Shown: in pieces, positions 11,133 to 22,588 of the stretch | Numbering within the stretch: position 1 is the first letter of the stretch | How the letters are laid out: every line of letters starts with the position of its first letter | Assembly (NCBI RefSeq): GCF_001659605.2 | Contig: NC_035170.2 | Coordinates: 20,475,190 to 20,539,189, forward strand | Source of the DNA: Manihot esculenta | Taxonomy: Eukaryota > Streptophyta > Magnoliopsida > Malpighiales > Euphorbiaceae | Length of the DNA: 64,000 nucleotides | Direction of reading: 5' to 3' | Translations under genes and position numbers: made by a program | The notes under the pieces: generated by a model | Told to the model about the DNA's origin: nothing | Databases searched by the model: none | What the model saw: only the letters and a program-made list of their open reading frames with translations

Positions 11133-11588
11133 TCTTATAAATTTTTTGAATTTTGTAATCAAGTAGAAATGACTATACCATTCTTTACATATTTAAAATA
11201 TTACCATGAAGACAATCTAAATATATTAGAAAAGAAAATACATAAGTGGAACAAAGTTAATGAAATAGGAGGACCAAGTGATCAATATTATGAATCTGAG
11301 AGACCGCCGATGAACAAAGCTTTATTTAAAAAAGATCATGAATATCATGGTATACAACCAATAATAAATACAAGTGGTATACAAAGTAGTGAATTAAAAG
11401 ATATAACTTTACAAAACAATTGGACAAATGTATCTCTTCATATAATTGGAAATCAATTAGATAGAATAGAAGAAAAAATAAATCAAAACCAAGAAGCAAT
11501 AACCAATATTGAACATATAGAAGTACCCCAAGCACCAACTCCCATAATGAGTAAACCAAACACTACTTATCATTCCCAGAGGTATTGA
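11133..11588 (+). pseudogene. Caulimovirid ORF1 fragment, region between MP and coat protein (V3a)
   Basis: Open from ATG 11169 to a stop at 11586-11588 created at a junction. The first 110 nt (from about 11133) duplicate 21034-21142, the end of the MP-bearing fragment. The rest (ALFKKDHEYHGIQP, LQNNWTNVSLHIIGNQLDRIEEKI) corresponds to the N-terminal part of the V4 polyprotein. It is therefore an internal piece of ORF1, not an independent gene. At 11586-11589 it meets inverted sequence (V3b). Confidence 0.8.
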
Positions 11589-13395
11589 CCTAAGATCTTT
11601 GTTTCTAGTCCTAATTGAGTAACTTTAAAAGGATAGAGCATTTGTAAAAATGGATTTTCTAATATAATTTGTGTATTGAGATTCTTTATTAACATGAAAC
11701 TTGTATTAAAACAGATATTATTATTACAAATGTGAGCACTTGGTATTTTGTATTCTATTTTAACTTTTGTTGAATTAGCAGCTGACAGTACTTGTTTTGT
11801 CTTATGAAAGTACTTACTAGGGATTATTCCTTGATCTATGCAGTTCATATCTGCACCTGAATCTAACATTGCAATTGTTTCTAATTTAAAATATTTTATT
11901 GTTAAATTTATCTTAACATACCACTTTTGAAATTTAATGCGTGTTATGTCATTAAATTTTAACTCTGGTTCTTCTTCAAATTCTTCTGAGTTTTCGTCAT
12001 CTTTTTCTAAAGTCTCTTCTTTAATATGGCTTTGTTCTAAAGTCTTTTTAATATGGCTTTGTTCTAATTTGTCACATCGTATTTTTAATTGTCTTACTTC
12101 AGACTTTAATTGTTTTATTTCGGTTTGTAAATCTATAGAAGAAATTGTTTTTATAGGTTTCTTCTGTTTAAACATTTGTTCTATTTCATCAAAAGTAGTT
12201 GGTGCTTCTGTTCCTTGTTTGAGTTCTTCATTTATTACTTTGTTTAGTTTTTTAAAGAATTTCCTTTTTATGCTAGGATTTTCAACTTGTTCTAATTGTT
12301 CTAAGATTTTATTGTAGTCTGTTAACATATTGATTTTATTATTACATGCACAAATCTTTCCTTCATTCTCACTATTATCACTTTCAATCGATTTACTAGA
12401 ATTGTCACTACTATAATCATCGTCTAGTTCAGAGGAAGATAATTTTATTTGGTCAATTTTATTTAATAATTGTTCTAAATTATCTATTTTTAATTCTAAT
12501 CCTAGTTCATAAATTTTCTTCCTTGCTGGGCATTCCCTAGCATAATGTCGTTTTTGGTTACACAGGTAACAAGTTAGTTTATCTTTTGGTTTTCTTGGAT
12601 TAAACCTTTTTGGTCTAAAAGGTTTCCTTCTATTGGTTTTTATTTGGTCATTATTATTTTTATATTTATTGTTTTCTCTATATTTTCTAAACTTATGTTT
12701 TTATAAATTTTCTCAGTTCTAAATGGTTTTATTTTCCTATATTTAGGTCTTTTTGTAGTTCCAAATCCAAATTGTTCACACCAATTTCCTAATTCTTTCT
12801 TAGATTGTCTGTTTTCCATTTTTATTTTATTTTGTAATTTAATATCTCTGCATAGTCTTATTCCTGTCAGGTTGATACATGTTATTAAGTCTCCATATGT
12901 TAAGTCATCGTATGAAATATGACCATATTTTTGTTCTATGGTTTCCTTGACTTTTGTACAGAATAATCTAGATAATCCTGTTAAAAATTTTTCTTTCCAA
13001 TGGTAAGCATTTGGTTCTGCTAAAGCATATACTCTTTTTAGGAAATTGTCTTTATACCATTTAAAATTTTCTAATTTTCTACATTTGAGGTTTTGTAAAA
13101 TTTCGCTATTTCTTTCTGTATACAGATCTAGATCTCCTATAAAATGTGATATGATATTGTAAACTAGATAGGTTAAAATAAAAGATTGTGGTTGTCCTGT
13201 GGTTGGATCTATAATTAATTCTCCTGTGACATTGTTTATTCTTCTAGCACTTAAAATGTTTTCTTTTTATTTCATTGCTTAGTAATTTGTCCCACCATGT
13301 CCTTAATTCTCCTGTAAAGCCTAATATTATATTTTCTGCTGCTTCTTTCTCCAAGATTCCTATTCTTTGTTTGTAAATATTTCCTACGATTACCA
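11589..13395. repeat. Left arm of viral inverted repeat IR-2
   Basis: The reverse complement matches 13673-15466. Arm length is 1807 nt against 1794 nt in the partner. The 13-nt difference is explained by a 14-nt deletion in the right arm near 14605 and a 1-nt loss here near 12710. Scattered substitutions, mostly transitions, separate the arms. Confidence 0.92.
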
Positions 13396-13652
13396 TTTCT
13401 TTGGTTATTTGTATTATTTCTGTTTCAGACTTATCATCAATGTTCCATTCATAAATATTTTTAGCATTGTATTGTTTTTGCTTTCTATCTAATATTTTCA
13501 GATCATCTGGTTGATTATTATTTATTGTATTTATTGGAATATTATCTTGGTCAGAGTCTGATGTTTCTAAAGAATTGTCTAGAATATCACTTTCTGTAGA
13601 GGATGAGGTATCATTATATTCAGTTAATATTGTTATCTTATTTTTATCTTTA
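11589..13652 (-). pseudogene. Broken caulimovirid ORF1: N-terminal and core coat protein to protease (V3b)
   Basis: Minus-strand reading gives an acidic N-terminal region (13652 to about 13400), the coat core with WWDKLL (near 13290), the CCHC knuckle (near 12525-12570; its third position differs from V1, KRHYARECP) and the retropepsin MLDSGADMN (near 11845). It ends ILGQ at the junction with V3a. Breaks include a +1 frameshift near 13258-13266 that is shared with the opposite arm, and a 1-nt loss near 12710. It forms the left arm of a hairpin with V3c. Confidence 0.85.
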
Positions 13653-13672
13653 TTCCCAGAGTTAACTCAGAT
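13396..13672. other. Loop of IR-2 with 29-nt leader-derived filler
   Basis: The 277-nt spacer is viral coat N-terminal sequence on the minus strand (13396 to about 13652), followed by a short insert. Positions 13653-13681 are a perfect reverse complement of the viral leader at 18867-18895, including the palindrome GAGTTAACTC. The insert shares TGGTAATCG with the coat-protein sequence where V3c starts (13673-13681), a 9-nt microhomology at the switch point. Confidence 0.85.
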
Positions 13673-15466
13673 TGGTAATCGTAGGAAATATTTACAAACA
13701 AAGAATAGGAATCTTGGAGAAAGAAGCAGCAGAAAATATAATATTAGGCTTTACAGGAGAATTAAGGACATGGTGGGACAAATTACTAAGCAATGAAATA
13801 AAAAGAAAATATTTTAAGTGCTAGAAGAATAAACAATGTCACAGGAGAATTAATTATAGATCCAACCACAGGACAACCACAATCTTTTATTTTAGCCTAT
13901 CTAGTTTACAATATCATATCACATTTTATAGGAGATCTAGATCTGTATACAGAAAGAAATAGCGAAATTTTACAAAACCTCAAATGTAGAAAATTAGAAA
14001 ATTTTAAATGGTATAAAGACAATTTCCTAAAAAGAGTATATGCTTTAGCAGAACCAAATGCTTACCATTGGAAAGAAAAATTTTTAACAGGATTACCTAG
14101 ATTATTCTGTACAAAAGTTAAGGAAACCATAGAACAAAAATATGGTCATATTTCATACGATGACTTAACATATGGAGACTTAATAACATGTGTCAACCTG
14201 ACAGGAATAAGACTATGCAGAGATATTAAATTACAAAATAAAATAAAAATGGAAAACAGACAATCTAAGAAAGAATTAGGAAATTGGTGTGAACAATTTG
14301 GATTTGGAACTACAAAAAGACCTAAATATAGGAAAATAAAACCATTTAGAACTGAGAAAATTTATAAAAAACATAAGTTTAGAAAATATAGAGAAAACAA
14401 TAAATATAAAAATAATAATGACCAAATAAAAACCAATAGAAGGAAACCTTTTAGACCAAAAAGGTTTAATCCAAGAAAACCAAAAGATAAACTAACTTGT
14501 TACCTGTGTAACCAAAAAGGACATTATGCTAGGGAATGCCCAGCAAGGAAGAAAATTTATGAACTAGGATTAGAATTAAAAATAGATAATTTAGAACAAT
14601 TATCAAATAAAATTATCTTCCTCTGAACTAGACGATGATTATAGTAGTGACAATTCTAGTAAATCGATTGAAAGTGATAATAGTGAGAATGAAGGAAAGA
14701 TTTGTGCATGTAATAATAAAATCAATATGTTAACAGACTACAATAAAATCTTAGAACAATTAGAACAAGTTGAAAATCCTAGCATAAAAAGGAAATTCTT
14801 TAAAAAACTAAACAAAGTAATAAATGAAGAACTCAAACAAGGAACAGAAGCACCAACTACTTTTGATGAAATAGAACAAATGTTTAAACAGAAGAAACCT
14901 ATAAAAACAATTTCTTCTATAGATTTACAAACCGAAATAAAACAATTAAAGTCCGAAGTAAGACAATTAAAAATACGATATGACAAATTAGAACAAAGCC
15001 ATATTAAAAAGACTTTAGAACAAAGCCATATTAAAGAAGAGACTTTAGAAAAAGATGACGAAAACTCAGAAGAATTTGAAGAAGAACCAGAGTTAAAATT
15101 TAATGACATAACACGCATTAAATTTCAAAAGTGGTATGTTAAGATAAATTTAACAATAAAAGATTTTAAATTAGAAACAATTGCAATGTTAGATTCAGGT
15201 ACAGATATGAACTGCATAGACCAAAGAATAATCCCTAGTAAGTACTTTCATAAGACAAAATAAGTACTGTCAGCTGCTAATTCAACAAAAGTTAAAATAG
15301 AATACAAAATACCAAGTGCTCACATTTGTAATAATAATATCTGTTTTAATACAAGTTTCATGTTAATAAAGAATCTCAATACACAAATTATATTAGGAAA
15401 TCCCTTTTTACAAATGCTCTATCCTTTTAAAGTTACTCAATTAGGACTAGAAACAAAGATCTTAGG
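13673..15466. repeat. Right arm of viral inverted repeat IR-2
   Basis: Partner of 11589-13395. The plus strand here continues beyond the arm into the rest of the viral genome, so this arm is the 5' part of the long V3c fragment. Confidence 0.92.
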
Positions 15467-17033
15467 CCAAGATATAATCTTTGAATTTATTACTCCTATA
15501 AAATACCATGATATAAATCTTTTTCAAAAAATGAATGTTAGCAAAATAAATAATATAAAAAGTCAAATAGAATATTTAAAAGAAGATTTACATTGTAAGA
15601 AAATAGATGAGCTATTAGAAACAACTAATGTAAAAACGCAAATAACTAAAATTCAAGAACAATTTGAAAAAGATCTATGTTCAGAATTACCAACGGCTTT
15701 TTGGGATAGAAAACAACACATAGTAATTTTACCTTATGAATCAGATTTCAAAGAACAAAATATACCCACAAAAGCTAGACCAATACAAATGAATGCAGAA
15801 ATGCTTGAGTATTGTAAAAAAGAAATAAAAGATTTATTAGATAAAAAATTGATTAGACCAAGTAAATCACCTTGGTCCTGTGCGGCTTTTTATGTTATTA
15901 AAAATGCTGAAATTGAAAGAGGAGCACCAAGGTTAGTCATAAATTATAAACCTTTAAATAAAGCCTTACAATGGATCAGATACCCGATACCAAATAAACA
16001 AGATTTGCTAAACAGATTATACAAAGCCCAAATATTTTCAAAATTTGATATGAAATCTGGATTTTGGCAAATACAAATAAATGAACAAGATAAATATAAA
16101 ACTGCTTTTACTGTACCATTTGGATAATATGAATGGAACATTATGCCATTTGGCCTAAAAAATGCACCAAGTGAATTCCAAAAAATAATGAATGACATAT
16201 TTAATTCCTATGATTTTATAATTACTTATATTGATGATGTTTTAATTTTTAGCCATAATATAGATCAACATATTAAGCATCTAAATATTTTTTATAAGGC
16301 TGTAAAAAGAAACGGCCTAGTTTTATCAAAACCAAAAATGAAACTTTTCCAAACAAAGATAAGATTTTTAGGACATGAAATATATAAAAATACCATAGTA
16401 CCAATCCAAAGAAGTATTGAATTTGCTGACAAATTCCCCGATGAAATAAAGGATAAGAATCAATTACAAAGATTTTTAGGTTCATTAAATTATGTTGCAG
16501 ATTTTTTACCAAATCTAAGGATTTTATGTAAACCATTATATAATAGATTAAAGAAAAATCCTAAGCCATGGACTAATGAACATACCAAGATAATTCAAGA
16601 AATCAAAAAACATGTTAAAACTTTACCATGTTTAAATATTTGTAACCCTGATATACCAAAAATAGTAGAAACAGATGCTTCCGACCAAGGGTTTGGAGGA
16701 ATTTTAAAACAACAAATCAATAACAAAGACTATATTATAAGATATTATTCGGGAATTTGGAACCCCACTCAAGAAAAATATTCTACTATTAAAAAGGAAA
16801 TTTTAGCTATTGTTCTTTGTGTAACAAAATTTCAAAGCGATTTATTAAACAAAAAATTTACCATTAGAGTAGACTGTAAAGCTGCCAAAGATGTAAAAAA
16901 TTTAGCTGCCAAACATATTTTTGCGAGATGGCAGGCATTTTTATCTATATTTGATTTTGATATTATCCATATTAAAGGGACTGACAATTCTATTGCTGAT
17001 TTTCTAACACGAGAATTCTTACAGGGAAAATAA
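13673..17033 (+). pseudogene. Broken caulimovirid ORF1: coat core, protease, RT, RNase H (V3c)
   Basis: Domains in order: coat core (13750-14270), basic stretch and CCHC knuckle CYLCNQKGHYARECP (14500-14545), coiled-coil-like acidic region, retropepsin with LDSGTDMN (Ala replaced by Thr beside the catalytic triad, 15190), RT (SKFDMKSGFWQIQI near 16040, YIDDVL near 16230) and RNase H (ETDASDQG near 16670). Breaks: +1 frameshift near 13806 shared with V3b, a 14-nt deletion near 14605, stops at 15261-15263 and 16125-16127, and a 15-nt in-frame loss near 16893 between short GATGT repeats. The ORF1 stop TAA overlaps the ORF2 ATG by one base (TAATG at 17031-17035). Confidence 0.9.
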
Positions 17034-18325
17034 TGGATCGAGGAAAAGGCAAAGAAGAAGAGAAAATTTCTCTAAGACCCAAGACAAATAAAAATTATCC
17101 TGCATTTACTAGTACTGCAAACATCCTCCAAAGACCAATGGGCCCTATGAGTAGTGCTCTTATAACACAGCCCAGTTACCCAAGGCCAAGATCTCCAAGG
17201 CCTAATTTTATAACTCTTAATAGATTTAGCCCATTGCAAAATCCTATTGTACCAGTAACACCATCTTCTTTTAAACAAGCAGTTGTTGGTCCTTCTTCAC
17301 CCATATCTTCCCCAAACCAATCCCAAACAGATTATATATATAAAAAGATCGAAGATCATATTTTGACTATTGAACCAGAATATTGGGCTCAGAACCCTAA
17401 TTTAAATGTTTACCAACTCTGTGAAACCATTTTTCCAAAATCTCATTATTATATACCAGATAGTTTTCAAAAATCTCAACAATTTTATGAAGCTATTTTG
17501 ATTAATACTCATTCTATAATTATCCATAATAATTTTGATCCACAGAATCCAAATAAATTAAAATATTGTAAAGTTCGTATTTTAAAATTCTGGACTCTTA
17601 CGGATTGGGGATTAGAGCCCCATAAAACAAGAGAAATGGTTATGACCAATGGACAAATCAGACAAAATGTTAAATATAATTATTATGACTATCTTTCTGC
17701 TTGGGAAAGAACATTCCTAAGACAGAATGACCAATTATCTGTCTCTTTCTTCTTCTTCTTTTCTGACAATTTACCTTATCCTTTACCATATTGGGTACAT
17801 CAATGGTGGAACAAATTTGGAATAAGTGAAGACAATATTCCTGACCAAATCAAAATAGCAAAAACCCAGTTTTTTGACAAAAGTAATTTACCAGAATCAG
17901 TAATTTGTTCTCCTAAATGGTTAATTTATAGTCACCATTTCCATATACCATGGACTCAATGACAGAATATGAAATAAAAGACCAGACCATTGACAATTTT
18001 CAAATACCAATTCTAATTAGAAAATACAAGACCAAAATGGTGGAATAAAACCAATCTTCAGACTTGCGGCTCAAAAGCCGTAGAACAATTCTTTTCAGAC
18101 AATGCTCAATATTGTAAAACACCAAGCCCAGCCCTCATCACCAAGCAAGAAACTTTTCTTGCTAGGAAACAACAAATTATATCCAAAATGGCTGCTTGTA
18201 CTTCCGAATCAGAATATGACAAATTGTTAGAAGAATTAAAAGAAACTAGAAGCTCAACAGCTTCGCCATCACCAGCCGACCTTTCTGATGACAATGATGA
18301 TTTTTTCACACAAGTAGAAATGTGA
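17033..18325 (+). pseudogene. Caulimovirid ORF2-like, two compensating frameshifts (V3)
   Basis: Starts MDRGKGKEEEKISLR at the TAATG overlap and is open to 17962. A 1-nt loss near 17950, after HFHIPW, shifts the frame. A 1-nt gain near 18033, before the WWNK block, restores it, and the original frame then runs to the stop at 18323-18325 (DDNDDFFTQVEM). Net length is 430 codons, against 441 in V2 and 460 in V4. The roughly 28 codons between the shifts are scrambled. Conserved blocks EPEYWAQNP, FWTLTDWGLEPHK and a Phe-rich run match the other copies. Function is unknown. Confidence 0.8.
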
Positions 18326-18539
18326 CAGCTGGCCAAAACAATAACCGCTACCGACAAAATGAAAACTCACCAGACAAAGAAATTGACAAGTGGCAGATCT
18401 CTCAGCACCGACACAAGATGGTAACCGACAAAAGCAAAAAGCAAAAGATAAATAATTCACCGACAAAGACAAAAGACGACACATCTGGCCGACACTATGG
18501 CCCACTTGACACGACAAAAGGATGATGACTCACCATACC

Positions 18540-18600
18540 ACTCAGATGACCGCTGAAGCAGATTGAAGAATTGTTTGACGTCCGCGGCCTATATAAAGAA
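18540..18600 (+). promoter_or_regulatory. Viral promoter: TGACGT motif and TATA at 18590-18597 (V3)
   Basis: TATATAAA at 18590-18597 is preceded by TTTGACGTCC (near 18574-18583), an as-1/CRE-like core. It sits about 265 nt after the ORF2 stop and is followed by the conserved leader. By position it is the pregenomic RNA promoter of this copy. Confidence 0.6.
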
Positions 18601-19018
18601 CTCTCCCGACCATTGTGAAGAACACAAGCAAAAAATCCTCTGAAATTATCTCTCTCAAATGTTTAGAAGTTATTTTCTTGCTTTTACAAATTGTAAGGAG
18701 TTCTTAGCATACTACTGCTGGAACGTAGCAGTCTTATTTTAAAAGTATTTTGTAATACAAGTAAGTTGTATTTGTATTTTATTTTCCAGTATTAATACAA
18801 TTGTTATTATACAACTGATACAGTGTAAGTCCGTATTGACGGCAATCCAACTTCTCTCTCTCTCTTCGATTACCAATCTGAGTTAACTCTGGGAAATCCA
18901 GGTTAACATTGCAGGAACCCGAACCTAAAATCAATTGCATATCATTTGAGATAAGTATGCTCTGTAGTTGCGGCTTTGGCTGATCTTCTACACCAGAAAT
19001 TGTGTTGTTGCATTAACA
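18601..19018 (+). other. Viral pregenomic leader before the small ORF (V3)
   Basis: This leader contains the conserved blocks AACGTAGCAGTC (near 18731), GTAAGTCCGTATTGACGGCA (18825-18844), a CT run, TACCAATCTGAGTTAACTCT (18871-18890) and an AAGTATGCTCTGT box shared with V2 and V4. It is the shortest of the three leaders: the small ORF ATG follows the CAGAAATTGTG box within about 25 nt. It is the source of the 29-nt filler at 13653. Confidence 0.55.
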
Positions 19019-19249
19019 ATGAGATTTATAAAATCTGCATTAGAAGATCTAAGCTTAATTGATTTAACCAATAAACATGAAGTAGAATGTTTTAAAAGAT
19101 ATTTAAAAAGACAAGGAACTTTTGTAATGAATTGGCATGTATCTAACCATAATAACATGTGTGACTGTAGAGAAGCAGAAAGAACGTTAGAATTATTTAA
19201 TTGCATGATAATGTATTTAGATATATTGCTAAATAATAATAATTTTTAA
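19019..19249 (+). CDS. Conserved 76-aa small ORF in viral leader (V3)
   Basis: ATG 19019 to stop 19247-19249; the upstream in-frame ATG at 18968 lies in leader sequence not shared with the other copies. It has the same length as its V2 and V4 homologues. It is the most divergent copy (KRYLKRQGTFVMNWHVSN in the middle) but keeps MRFIKSALE, DLTNK, the CDCRE.ERTLELFN block and the NNNF end. Constant length without indels, despite substitutions, suggests past selection on a protein. No known family is recognised. Confidence 0.6.
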   Translation: MRFIKSALEDLSLIDLTNKHEVECFKRYLKRQGTFVMNWHVSNHNNMCDCREAERTLELFNCMIMYLDILLNNNNF

Positions 19250-19585
19250 TATGACAATTAATGATTATGTTGTATGTATGTATGTATTCATATATGTATC
19301 TGTTACAATGTATGTATGGATATACGTATGTATTTTATATGACATATGTATAAATTATTGGTATTATACTGAACATGATAAATGCTTTTGTTTAGATTAT
19401 TGGTAATTATTCCTGATAATGACATTTGAATATATATACTATTGTTTAATTAATAAAAGATATATAAAAGTTATTACAAAATATTATGAATATTATTGTA
19501 TAATTCGTAGAATGCATATACAAGGATATACAGAATATTACTATATATACGTATAAAGATTTAAATCATACCTGCGAACGTAAAA
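19250..19585 (+). other. Leader 3' part with TATG-rich repeats
   Basis: AT-rich sequence with repeated TATG/TATGTA units (19262-19345). It ends in AAATCATACCTGCG just before the primer site, a box that also marks the truncated end of V2 and occurs in V4. No ORF is present. Confidence 0.5.
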
Positions 19586-19598
19586 TGGTATCAGAGCC
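19586..19598 (+). other. tRNA-iMet primer binding site (V3)
   Basis: TGGTATCAGAGCC is complementary to the 3' end of plant initiator tRNA-Met, the minus-strand primer of caulimovirids. It lies 153 nt upstream of the ORF1 ATG, as expected when the site ends the leader. Confidence 0.85.
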
Positions 19599-19750
19599 TA
19601 GTGTTAATATTATTCTAAATAAACTTAAAATAGAAGTTTAGGGTTTAATCTGTGTCCTTGCTAGATCCGTTAGTCAGGCAAAGAAAGAGTAAGACCTGCA
19701 GGTGTGCGAGAAGGAAGTGTATGAGCGTACCCTAGAATTCTATAATAAGA

Positions 19751-21142
19751 ATGTTTCGAAGAAATAGATCCACTAGGTCCAGACAACCAGATGAAGAACT
19801 CATGAATGATTTAAATATTAATACTAATCATAGTAATAGAACAATATTAAGTAGAGAAAGTACTTGGAATAGCCAACAATTAGCTAATTGGAAACCACCT
19901 AAGACACCCATAGAAACAATTTATAAAAAAGGTATATTAGATTTTAAAGCAGCTAGGGCTATTAAAACCAAAGAAAAAGTTATACCTTTATATTCGGAAA
20001 ACCAATCAATGAGTTTATTAAGTAAGAAAATAATTTTAAAATATATTAACCAAGGTTATAGATTTATGCACATAAGTTTAGTACAAATTGCAATTAAACC
20101 ATTAACAGTAGAAGGTCTAAATACCAGTATGCACGTAGCGTTAAGAGATTGTAGACATATTAATTATAAAGACTCTTTATTAGGATTATTTGAAACAAGT
20201 TTAACAAATGGACCAATTTATTCAAACTGTTTTCCTAATTTTACAATATCCTTAACAGACCCACACATAATGAAAATATTAACCTTAGACATTTTGACAC
20301 ATAATTACAATATGTTAAAAGGATCACATATTTATGAAGTATTTTATAGATTAAATTATAAGGTAATGAATACAGGATTATGCCCAAATGCTATTGACCA
20401 TAATAGATTAACAGAAGAAACAATTTTTTGGGAAATTGATCAAACAAAGGCAAACATTACTGTACCAAAAACTATACAATGGAAAGATGTAAGTTTACCA
20501 GAAAGCTGGAAATATCCAGTTAAGACAATACCAAAATTACCTCCAAAAGAAAACAAAGAATTAGATTACATTATACAAAATGATGATGGATCAGTCGAAT
20601 TAAAATTTAAAAGATCAACTTCTTTTAGGCAACCGAGTTCAACAATATATCAACCCAGTAGACATTCATTAGAATCTTCTAGAAGACAACAAAATATAGA
20701 AATACAAACTGATAGTATATATGACCATTCAACCATACTTTCCGAACACCTTGTAGGTGAATCATCAGGGACAAAACCTTTGGAAGAAACCTTTGATCAG
20801 CAAACCAAATCTCAATATACAACAATATGAATAAAAATTCAAGAAGGTATCTTTAAACAAGGACAATTTAGTCACCCATATGAAGATAGTGAATTTACCA
20901 TTAACACTCTGACACATACTTTTACCATTGATAAGGATCAAATTCAAAAAGATTATATGTCAGATAAAAACCAGGGGAAGAGAGTCATATTTAAAGCAAC
21001 TTATTCATTAAAAGATCAACACAAGATTAAAAATAAATTTTTTGAATTTTGTAATCAAGTAGAAATGACTATACCATTCTTTACATATTTAAAATATTAC
21101 CATGAAGACAATCTAAATATATTAGAAAAGAAAATACATAAG
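19751..21142 (+). pseudogene. Caulimovirid ORF1 5' part: 30K-type movement protein and start of coat region (V3)
   Basis: Open from ATG 19751 for 359 codons to TGA at 20828-20830; the same frame then continues open through 21142 (…FEFCNQVEMTIPFF), so the TGA is a nonsense mutation inside one polyprotein. Residues about 55-220 look like a 30K-superfamily movement protein: alternating hydrophobic beta-strand pattern (ISLVQIAIKPL), then ALRDCR as the conserved Asp region, then a GLFETSL stretch. This would mediate cell-to-cell spread through plasmodesmata. Viral homology stops near 21142, where the frame enters host-like sequence and ends at 21175. This is the only copy in the window that has the movement protein. 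Confidence 0.8.
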
Positions 21143-21399
21143 TATAATAAAATTAAAATGAATCTAAAAAGTTAATAGTAAATTACAATAGTCTATAAAA
21201 TTTTATATTATTAATATAATATATAATCTTTTAATTTAAATTTTATATTAAAATTAAATATATTTTATATTTGTTATATGTAATATTAAATCTATTATAT
21301 TAAATAAATATTTATTATAAATAAATTTATATTATGTAAAACATCACATATAAATAATATATATATATATATATATATATTAAAGTATTTCACCGAATA
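21143..21399. other. AT-rich DNA between V3 and the 700-bp repeat
   Basis: Simple AT-rich sequence with an (AT)n run at about 21357-21380. No gene or element end was recognised. Confidence 0.5.
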
Positions 21400-22099
<700 letters not shown>

Positions 22100-22145
22100 G
22101 AATTTGAAAAAGATGTTACTACCTAGAAGATCTATTTCTCCTAAA
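22100..22145 (-). pseudogene. First codons of viral movement protein, truncated (V4 end)
   Basis: On the minus strand ATG at 22145 reads MFRRNRSSR, matching the ORF1 start of V3 (MFRRNRSTRSR), then hits TAG. Viral homology ends at about 22116. The last 16 nt before DR-1 include GTTACTACC, which also occurs just inside DR-1 (22086-22095), and look like junction filler. Confidence 0.75.
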
Positions 22146-22298
22146 CATATTCATCTTAAATTTCTAGGGTCTTCGCATACACTTCCTTCTCTACTCACAC
22201 TGCAGGTCTTACCACTCTGCCTGACTTATGGTTTTCGTGACACAGTTCCAACCCTAAAACTTTAATTTGAATTGTTTAAGATCCATAGAGCCTTCGTT

Positions 22299-22311
22299 GG
22301 CTCTGATACCA
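22299..22311 (-). other. tRNA-iMet primer binding site (V4)
   Basis: The minus strand reads TGGTATCAGAGCC, 154 nt upstream of the truncated ORF1 start at 22145, the same spacing as in V3 (153 nt). Confidence 0.85.
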
Positions 22312-22588
22312 TTTTTACGATCCCAGGTATGATTTGATTTATGATGTAAATATTATGATTTGATTTATGATGTAAATATTAAATATTAATGTATGATTTA
22401 TGATGTAAATATTAAATATTAATCATCATTGTCAGCAAAATAATCAAAACAAAATTCATCATTGTCAACAAAATACCAATAATCAAAACAAAATTCATAT
22501 AGTAGACACACAATTATCCATACATATATCATTCCGGATAAATATAAAAATACATACAAAAATACATACAATTCAATAGTCATGGTGT
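22312..22588 (-). other. Leader between small ORF and primer site (V4)
   Basis: AT-rich sequence with short direct duplications (ATTTGATTTATGATGTAAAT units near 22328-22420, and AACAAAATTCAT units near 22447-22498). No ORF was seen. It corresponds to 19250-19585 of V3. Confidence 0.5.

Noticed and set aside
11169..11588. 139-codon ORF as an independent gene
   Set aside because: Its first part equals ORF1 sequence at 21068 and the rest matches the interior of the V4 polyprotein. The stop comes from the junction with inverted sequence.
17072..17278. 68-codon antisense ORF at the start of V3 ORF2
   Set aside because: It lies antisense to a Ser/Pro-rich coding region and is not kept in V2 or V4.
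19586..19598. TGGTATCAGAGCC sites as parts of tRNA genes
   Set aside because: Only the complement of the tRNA 3' end is present, with no cloverleaf. They are primer sites.
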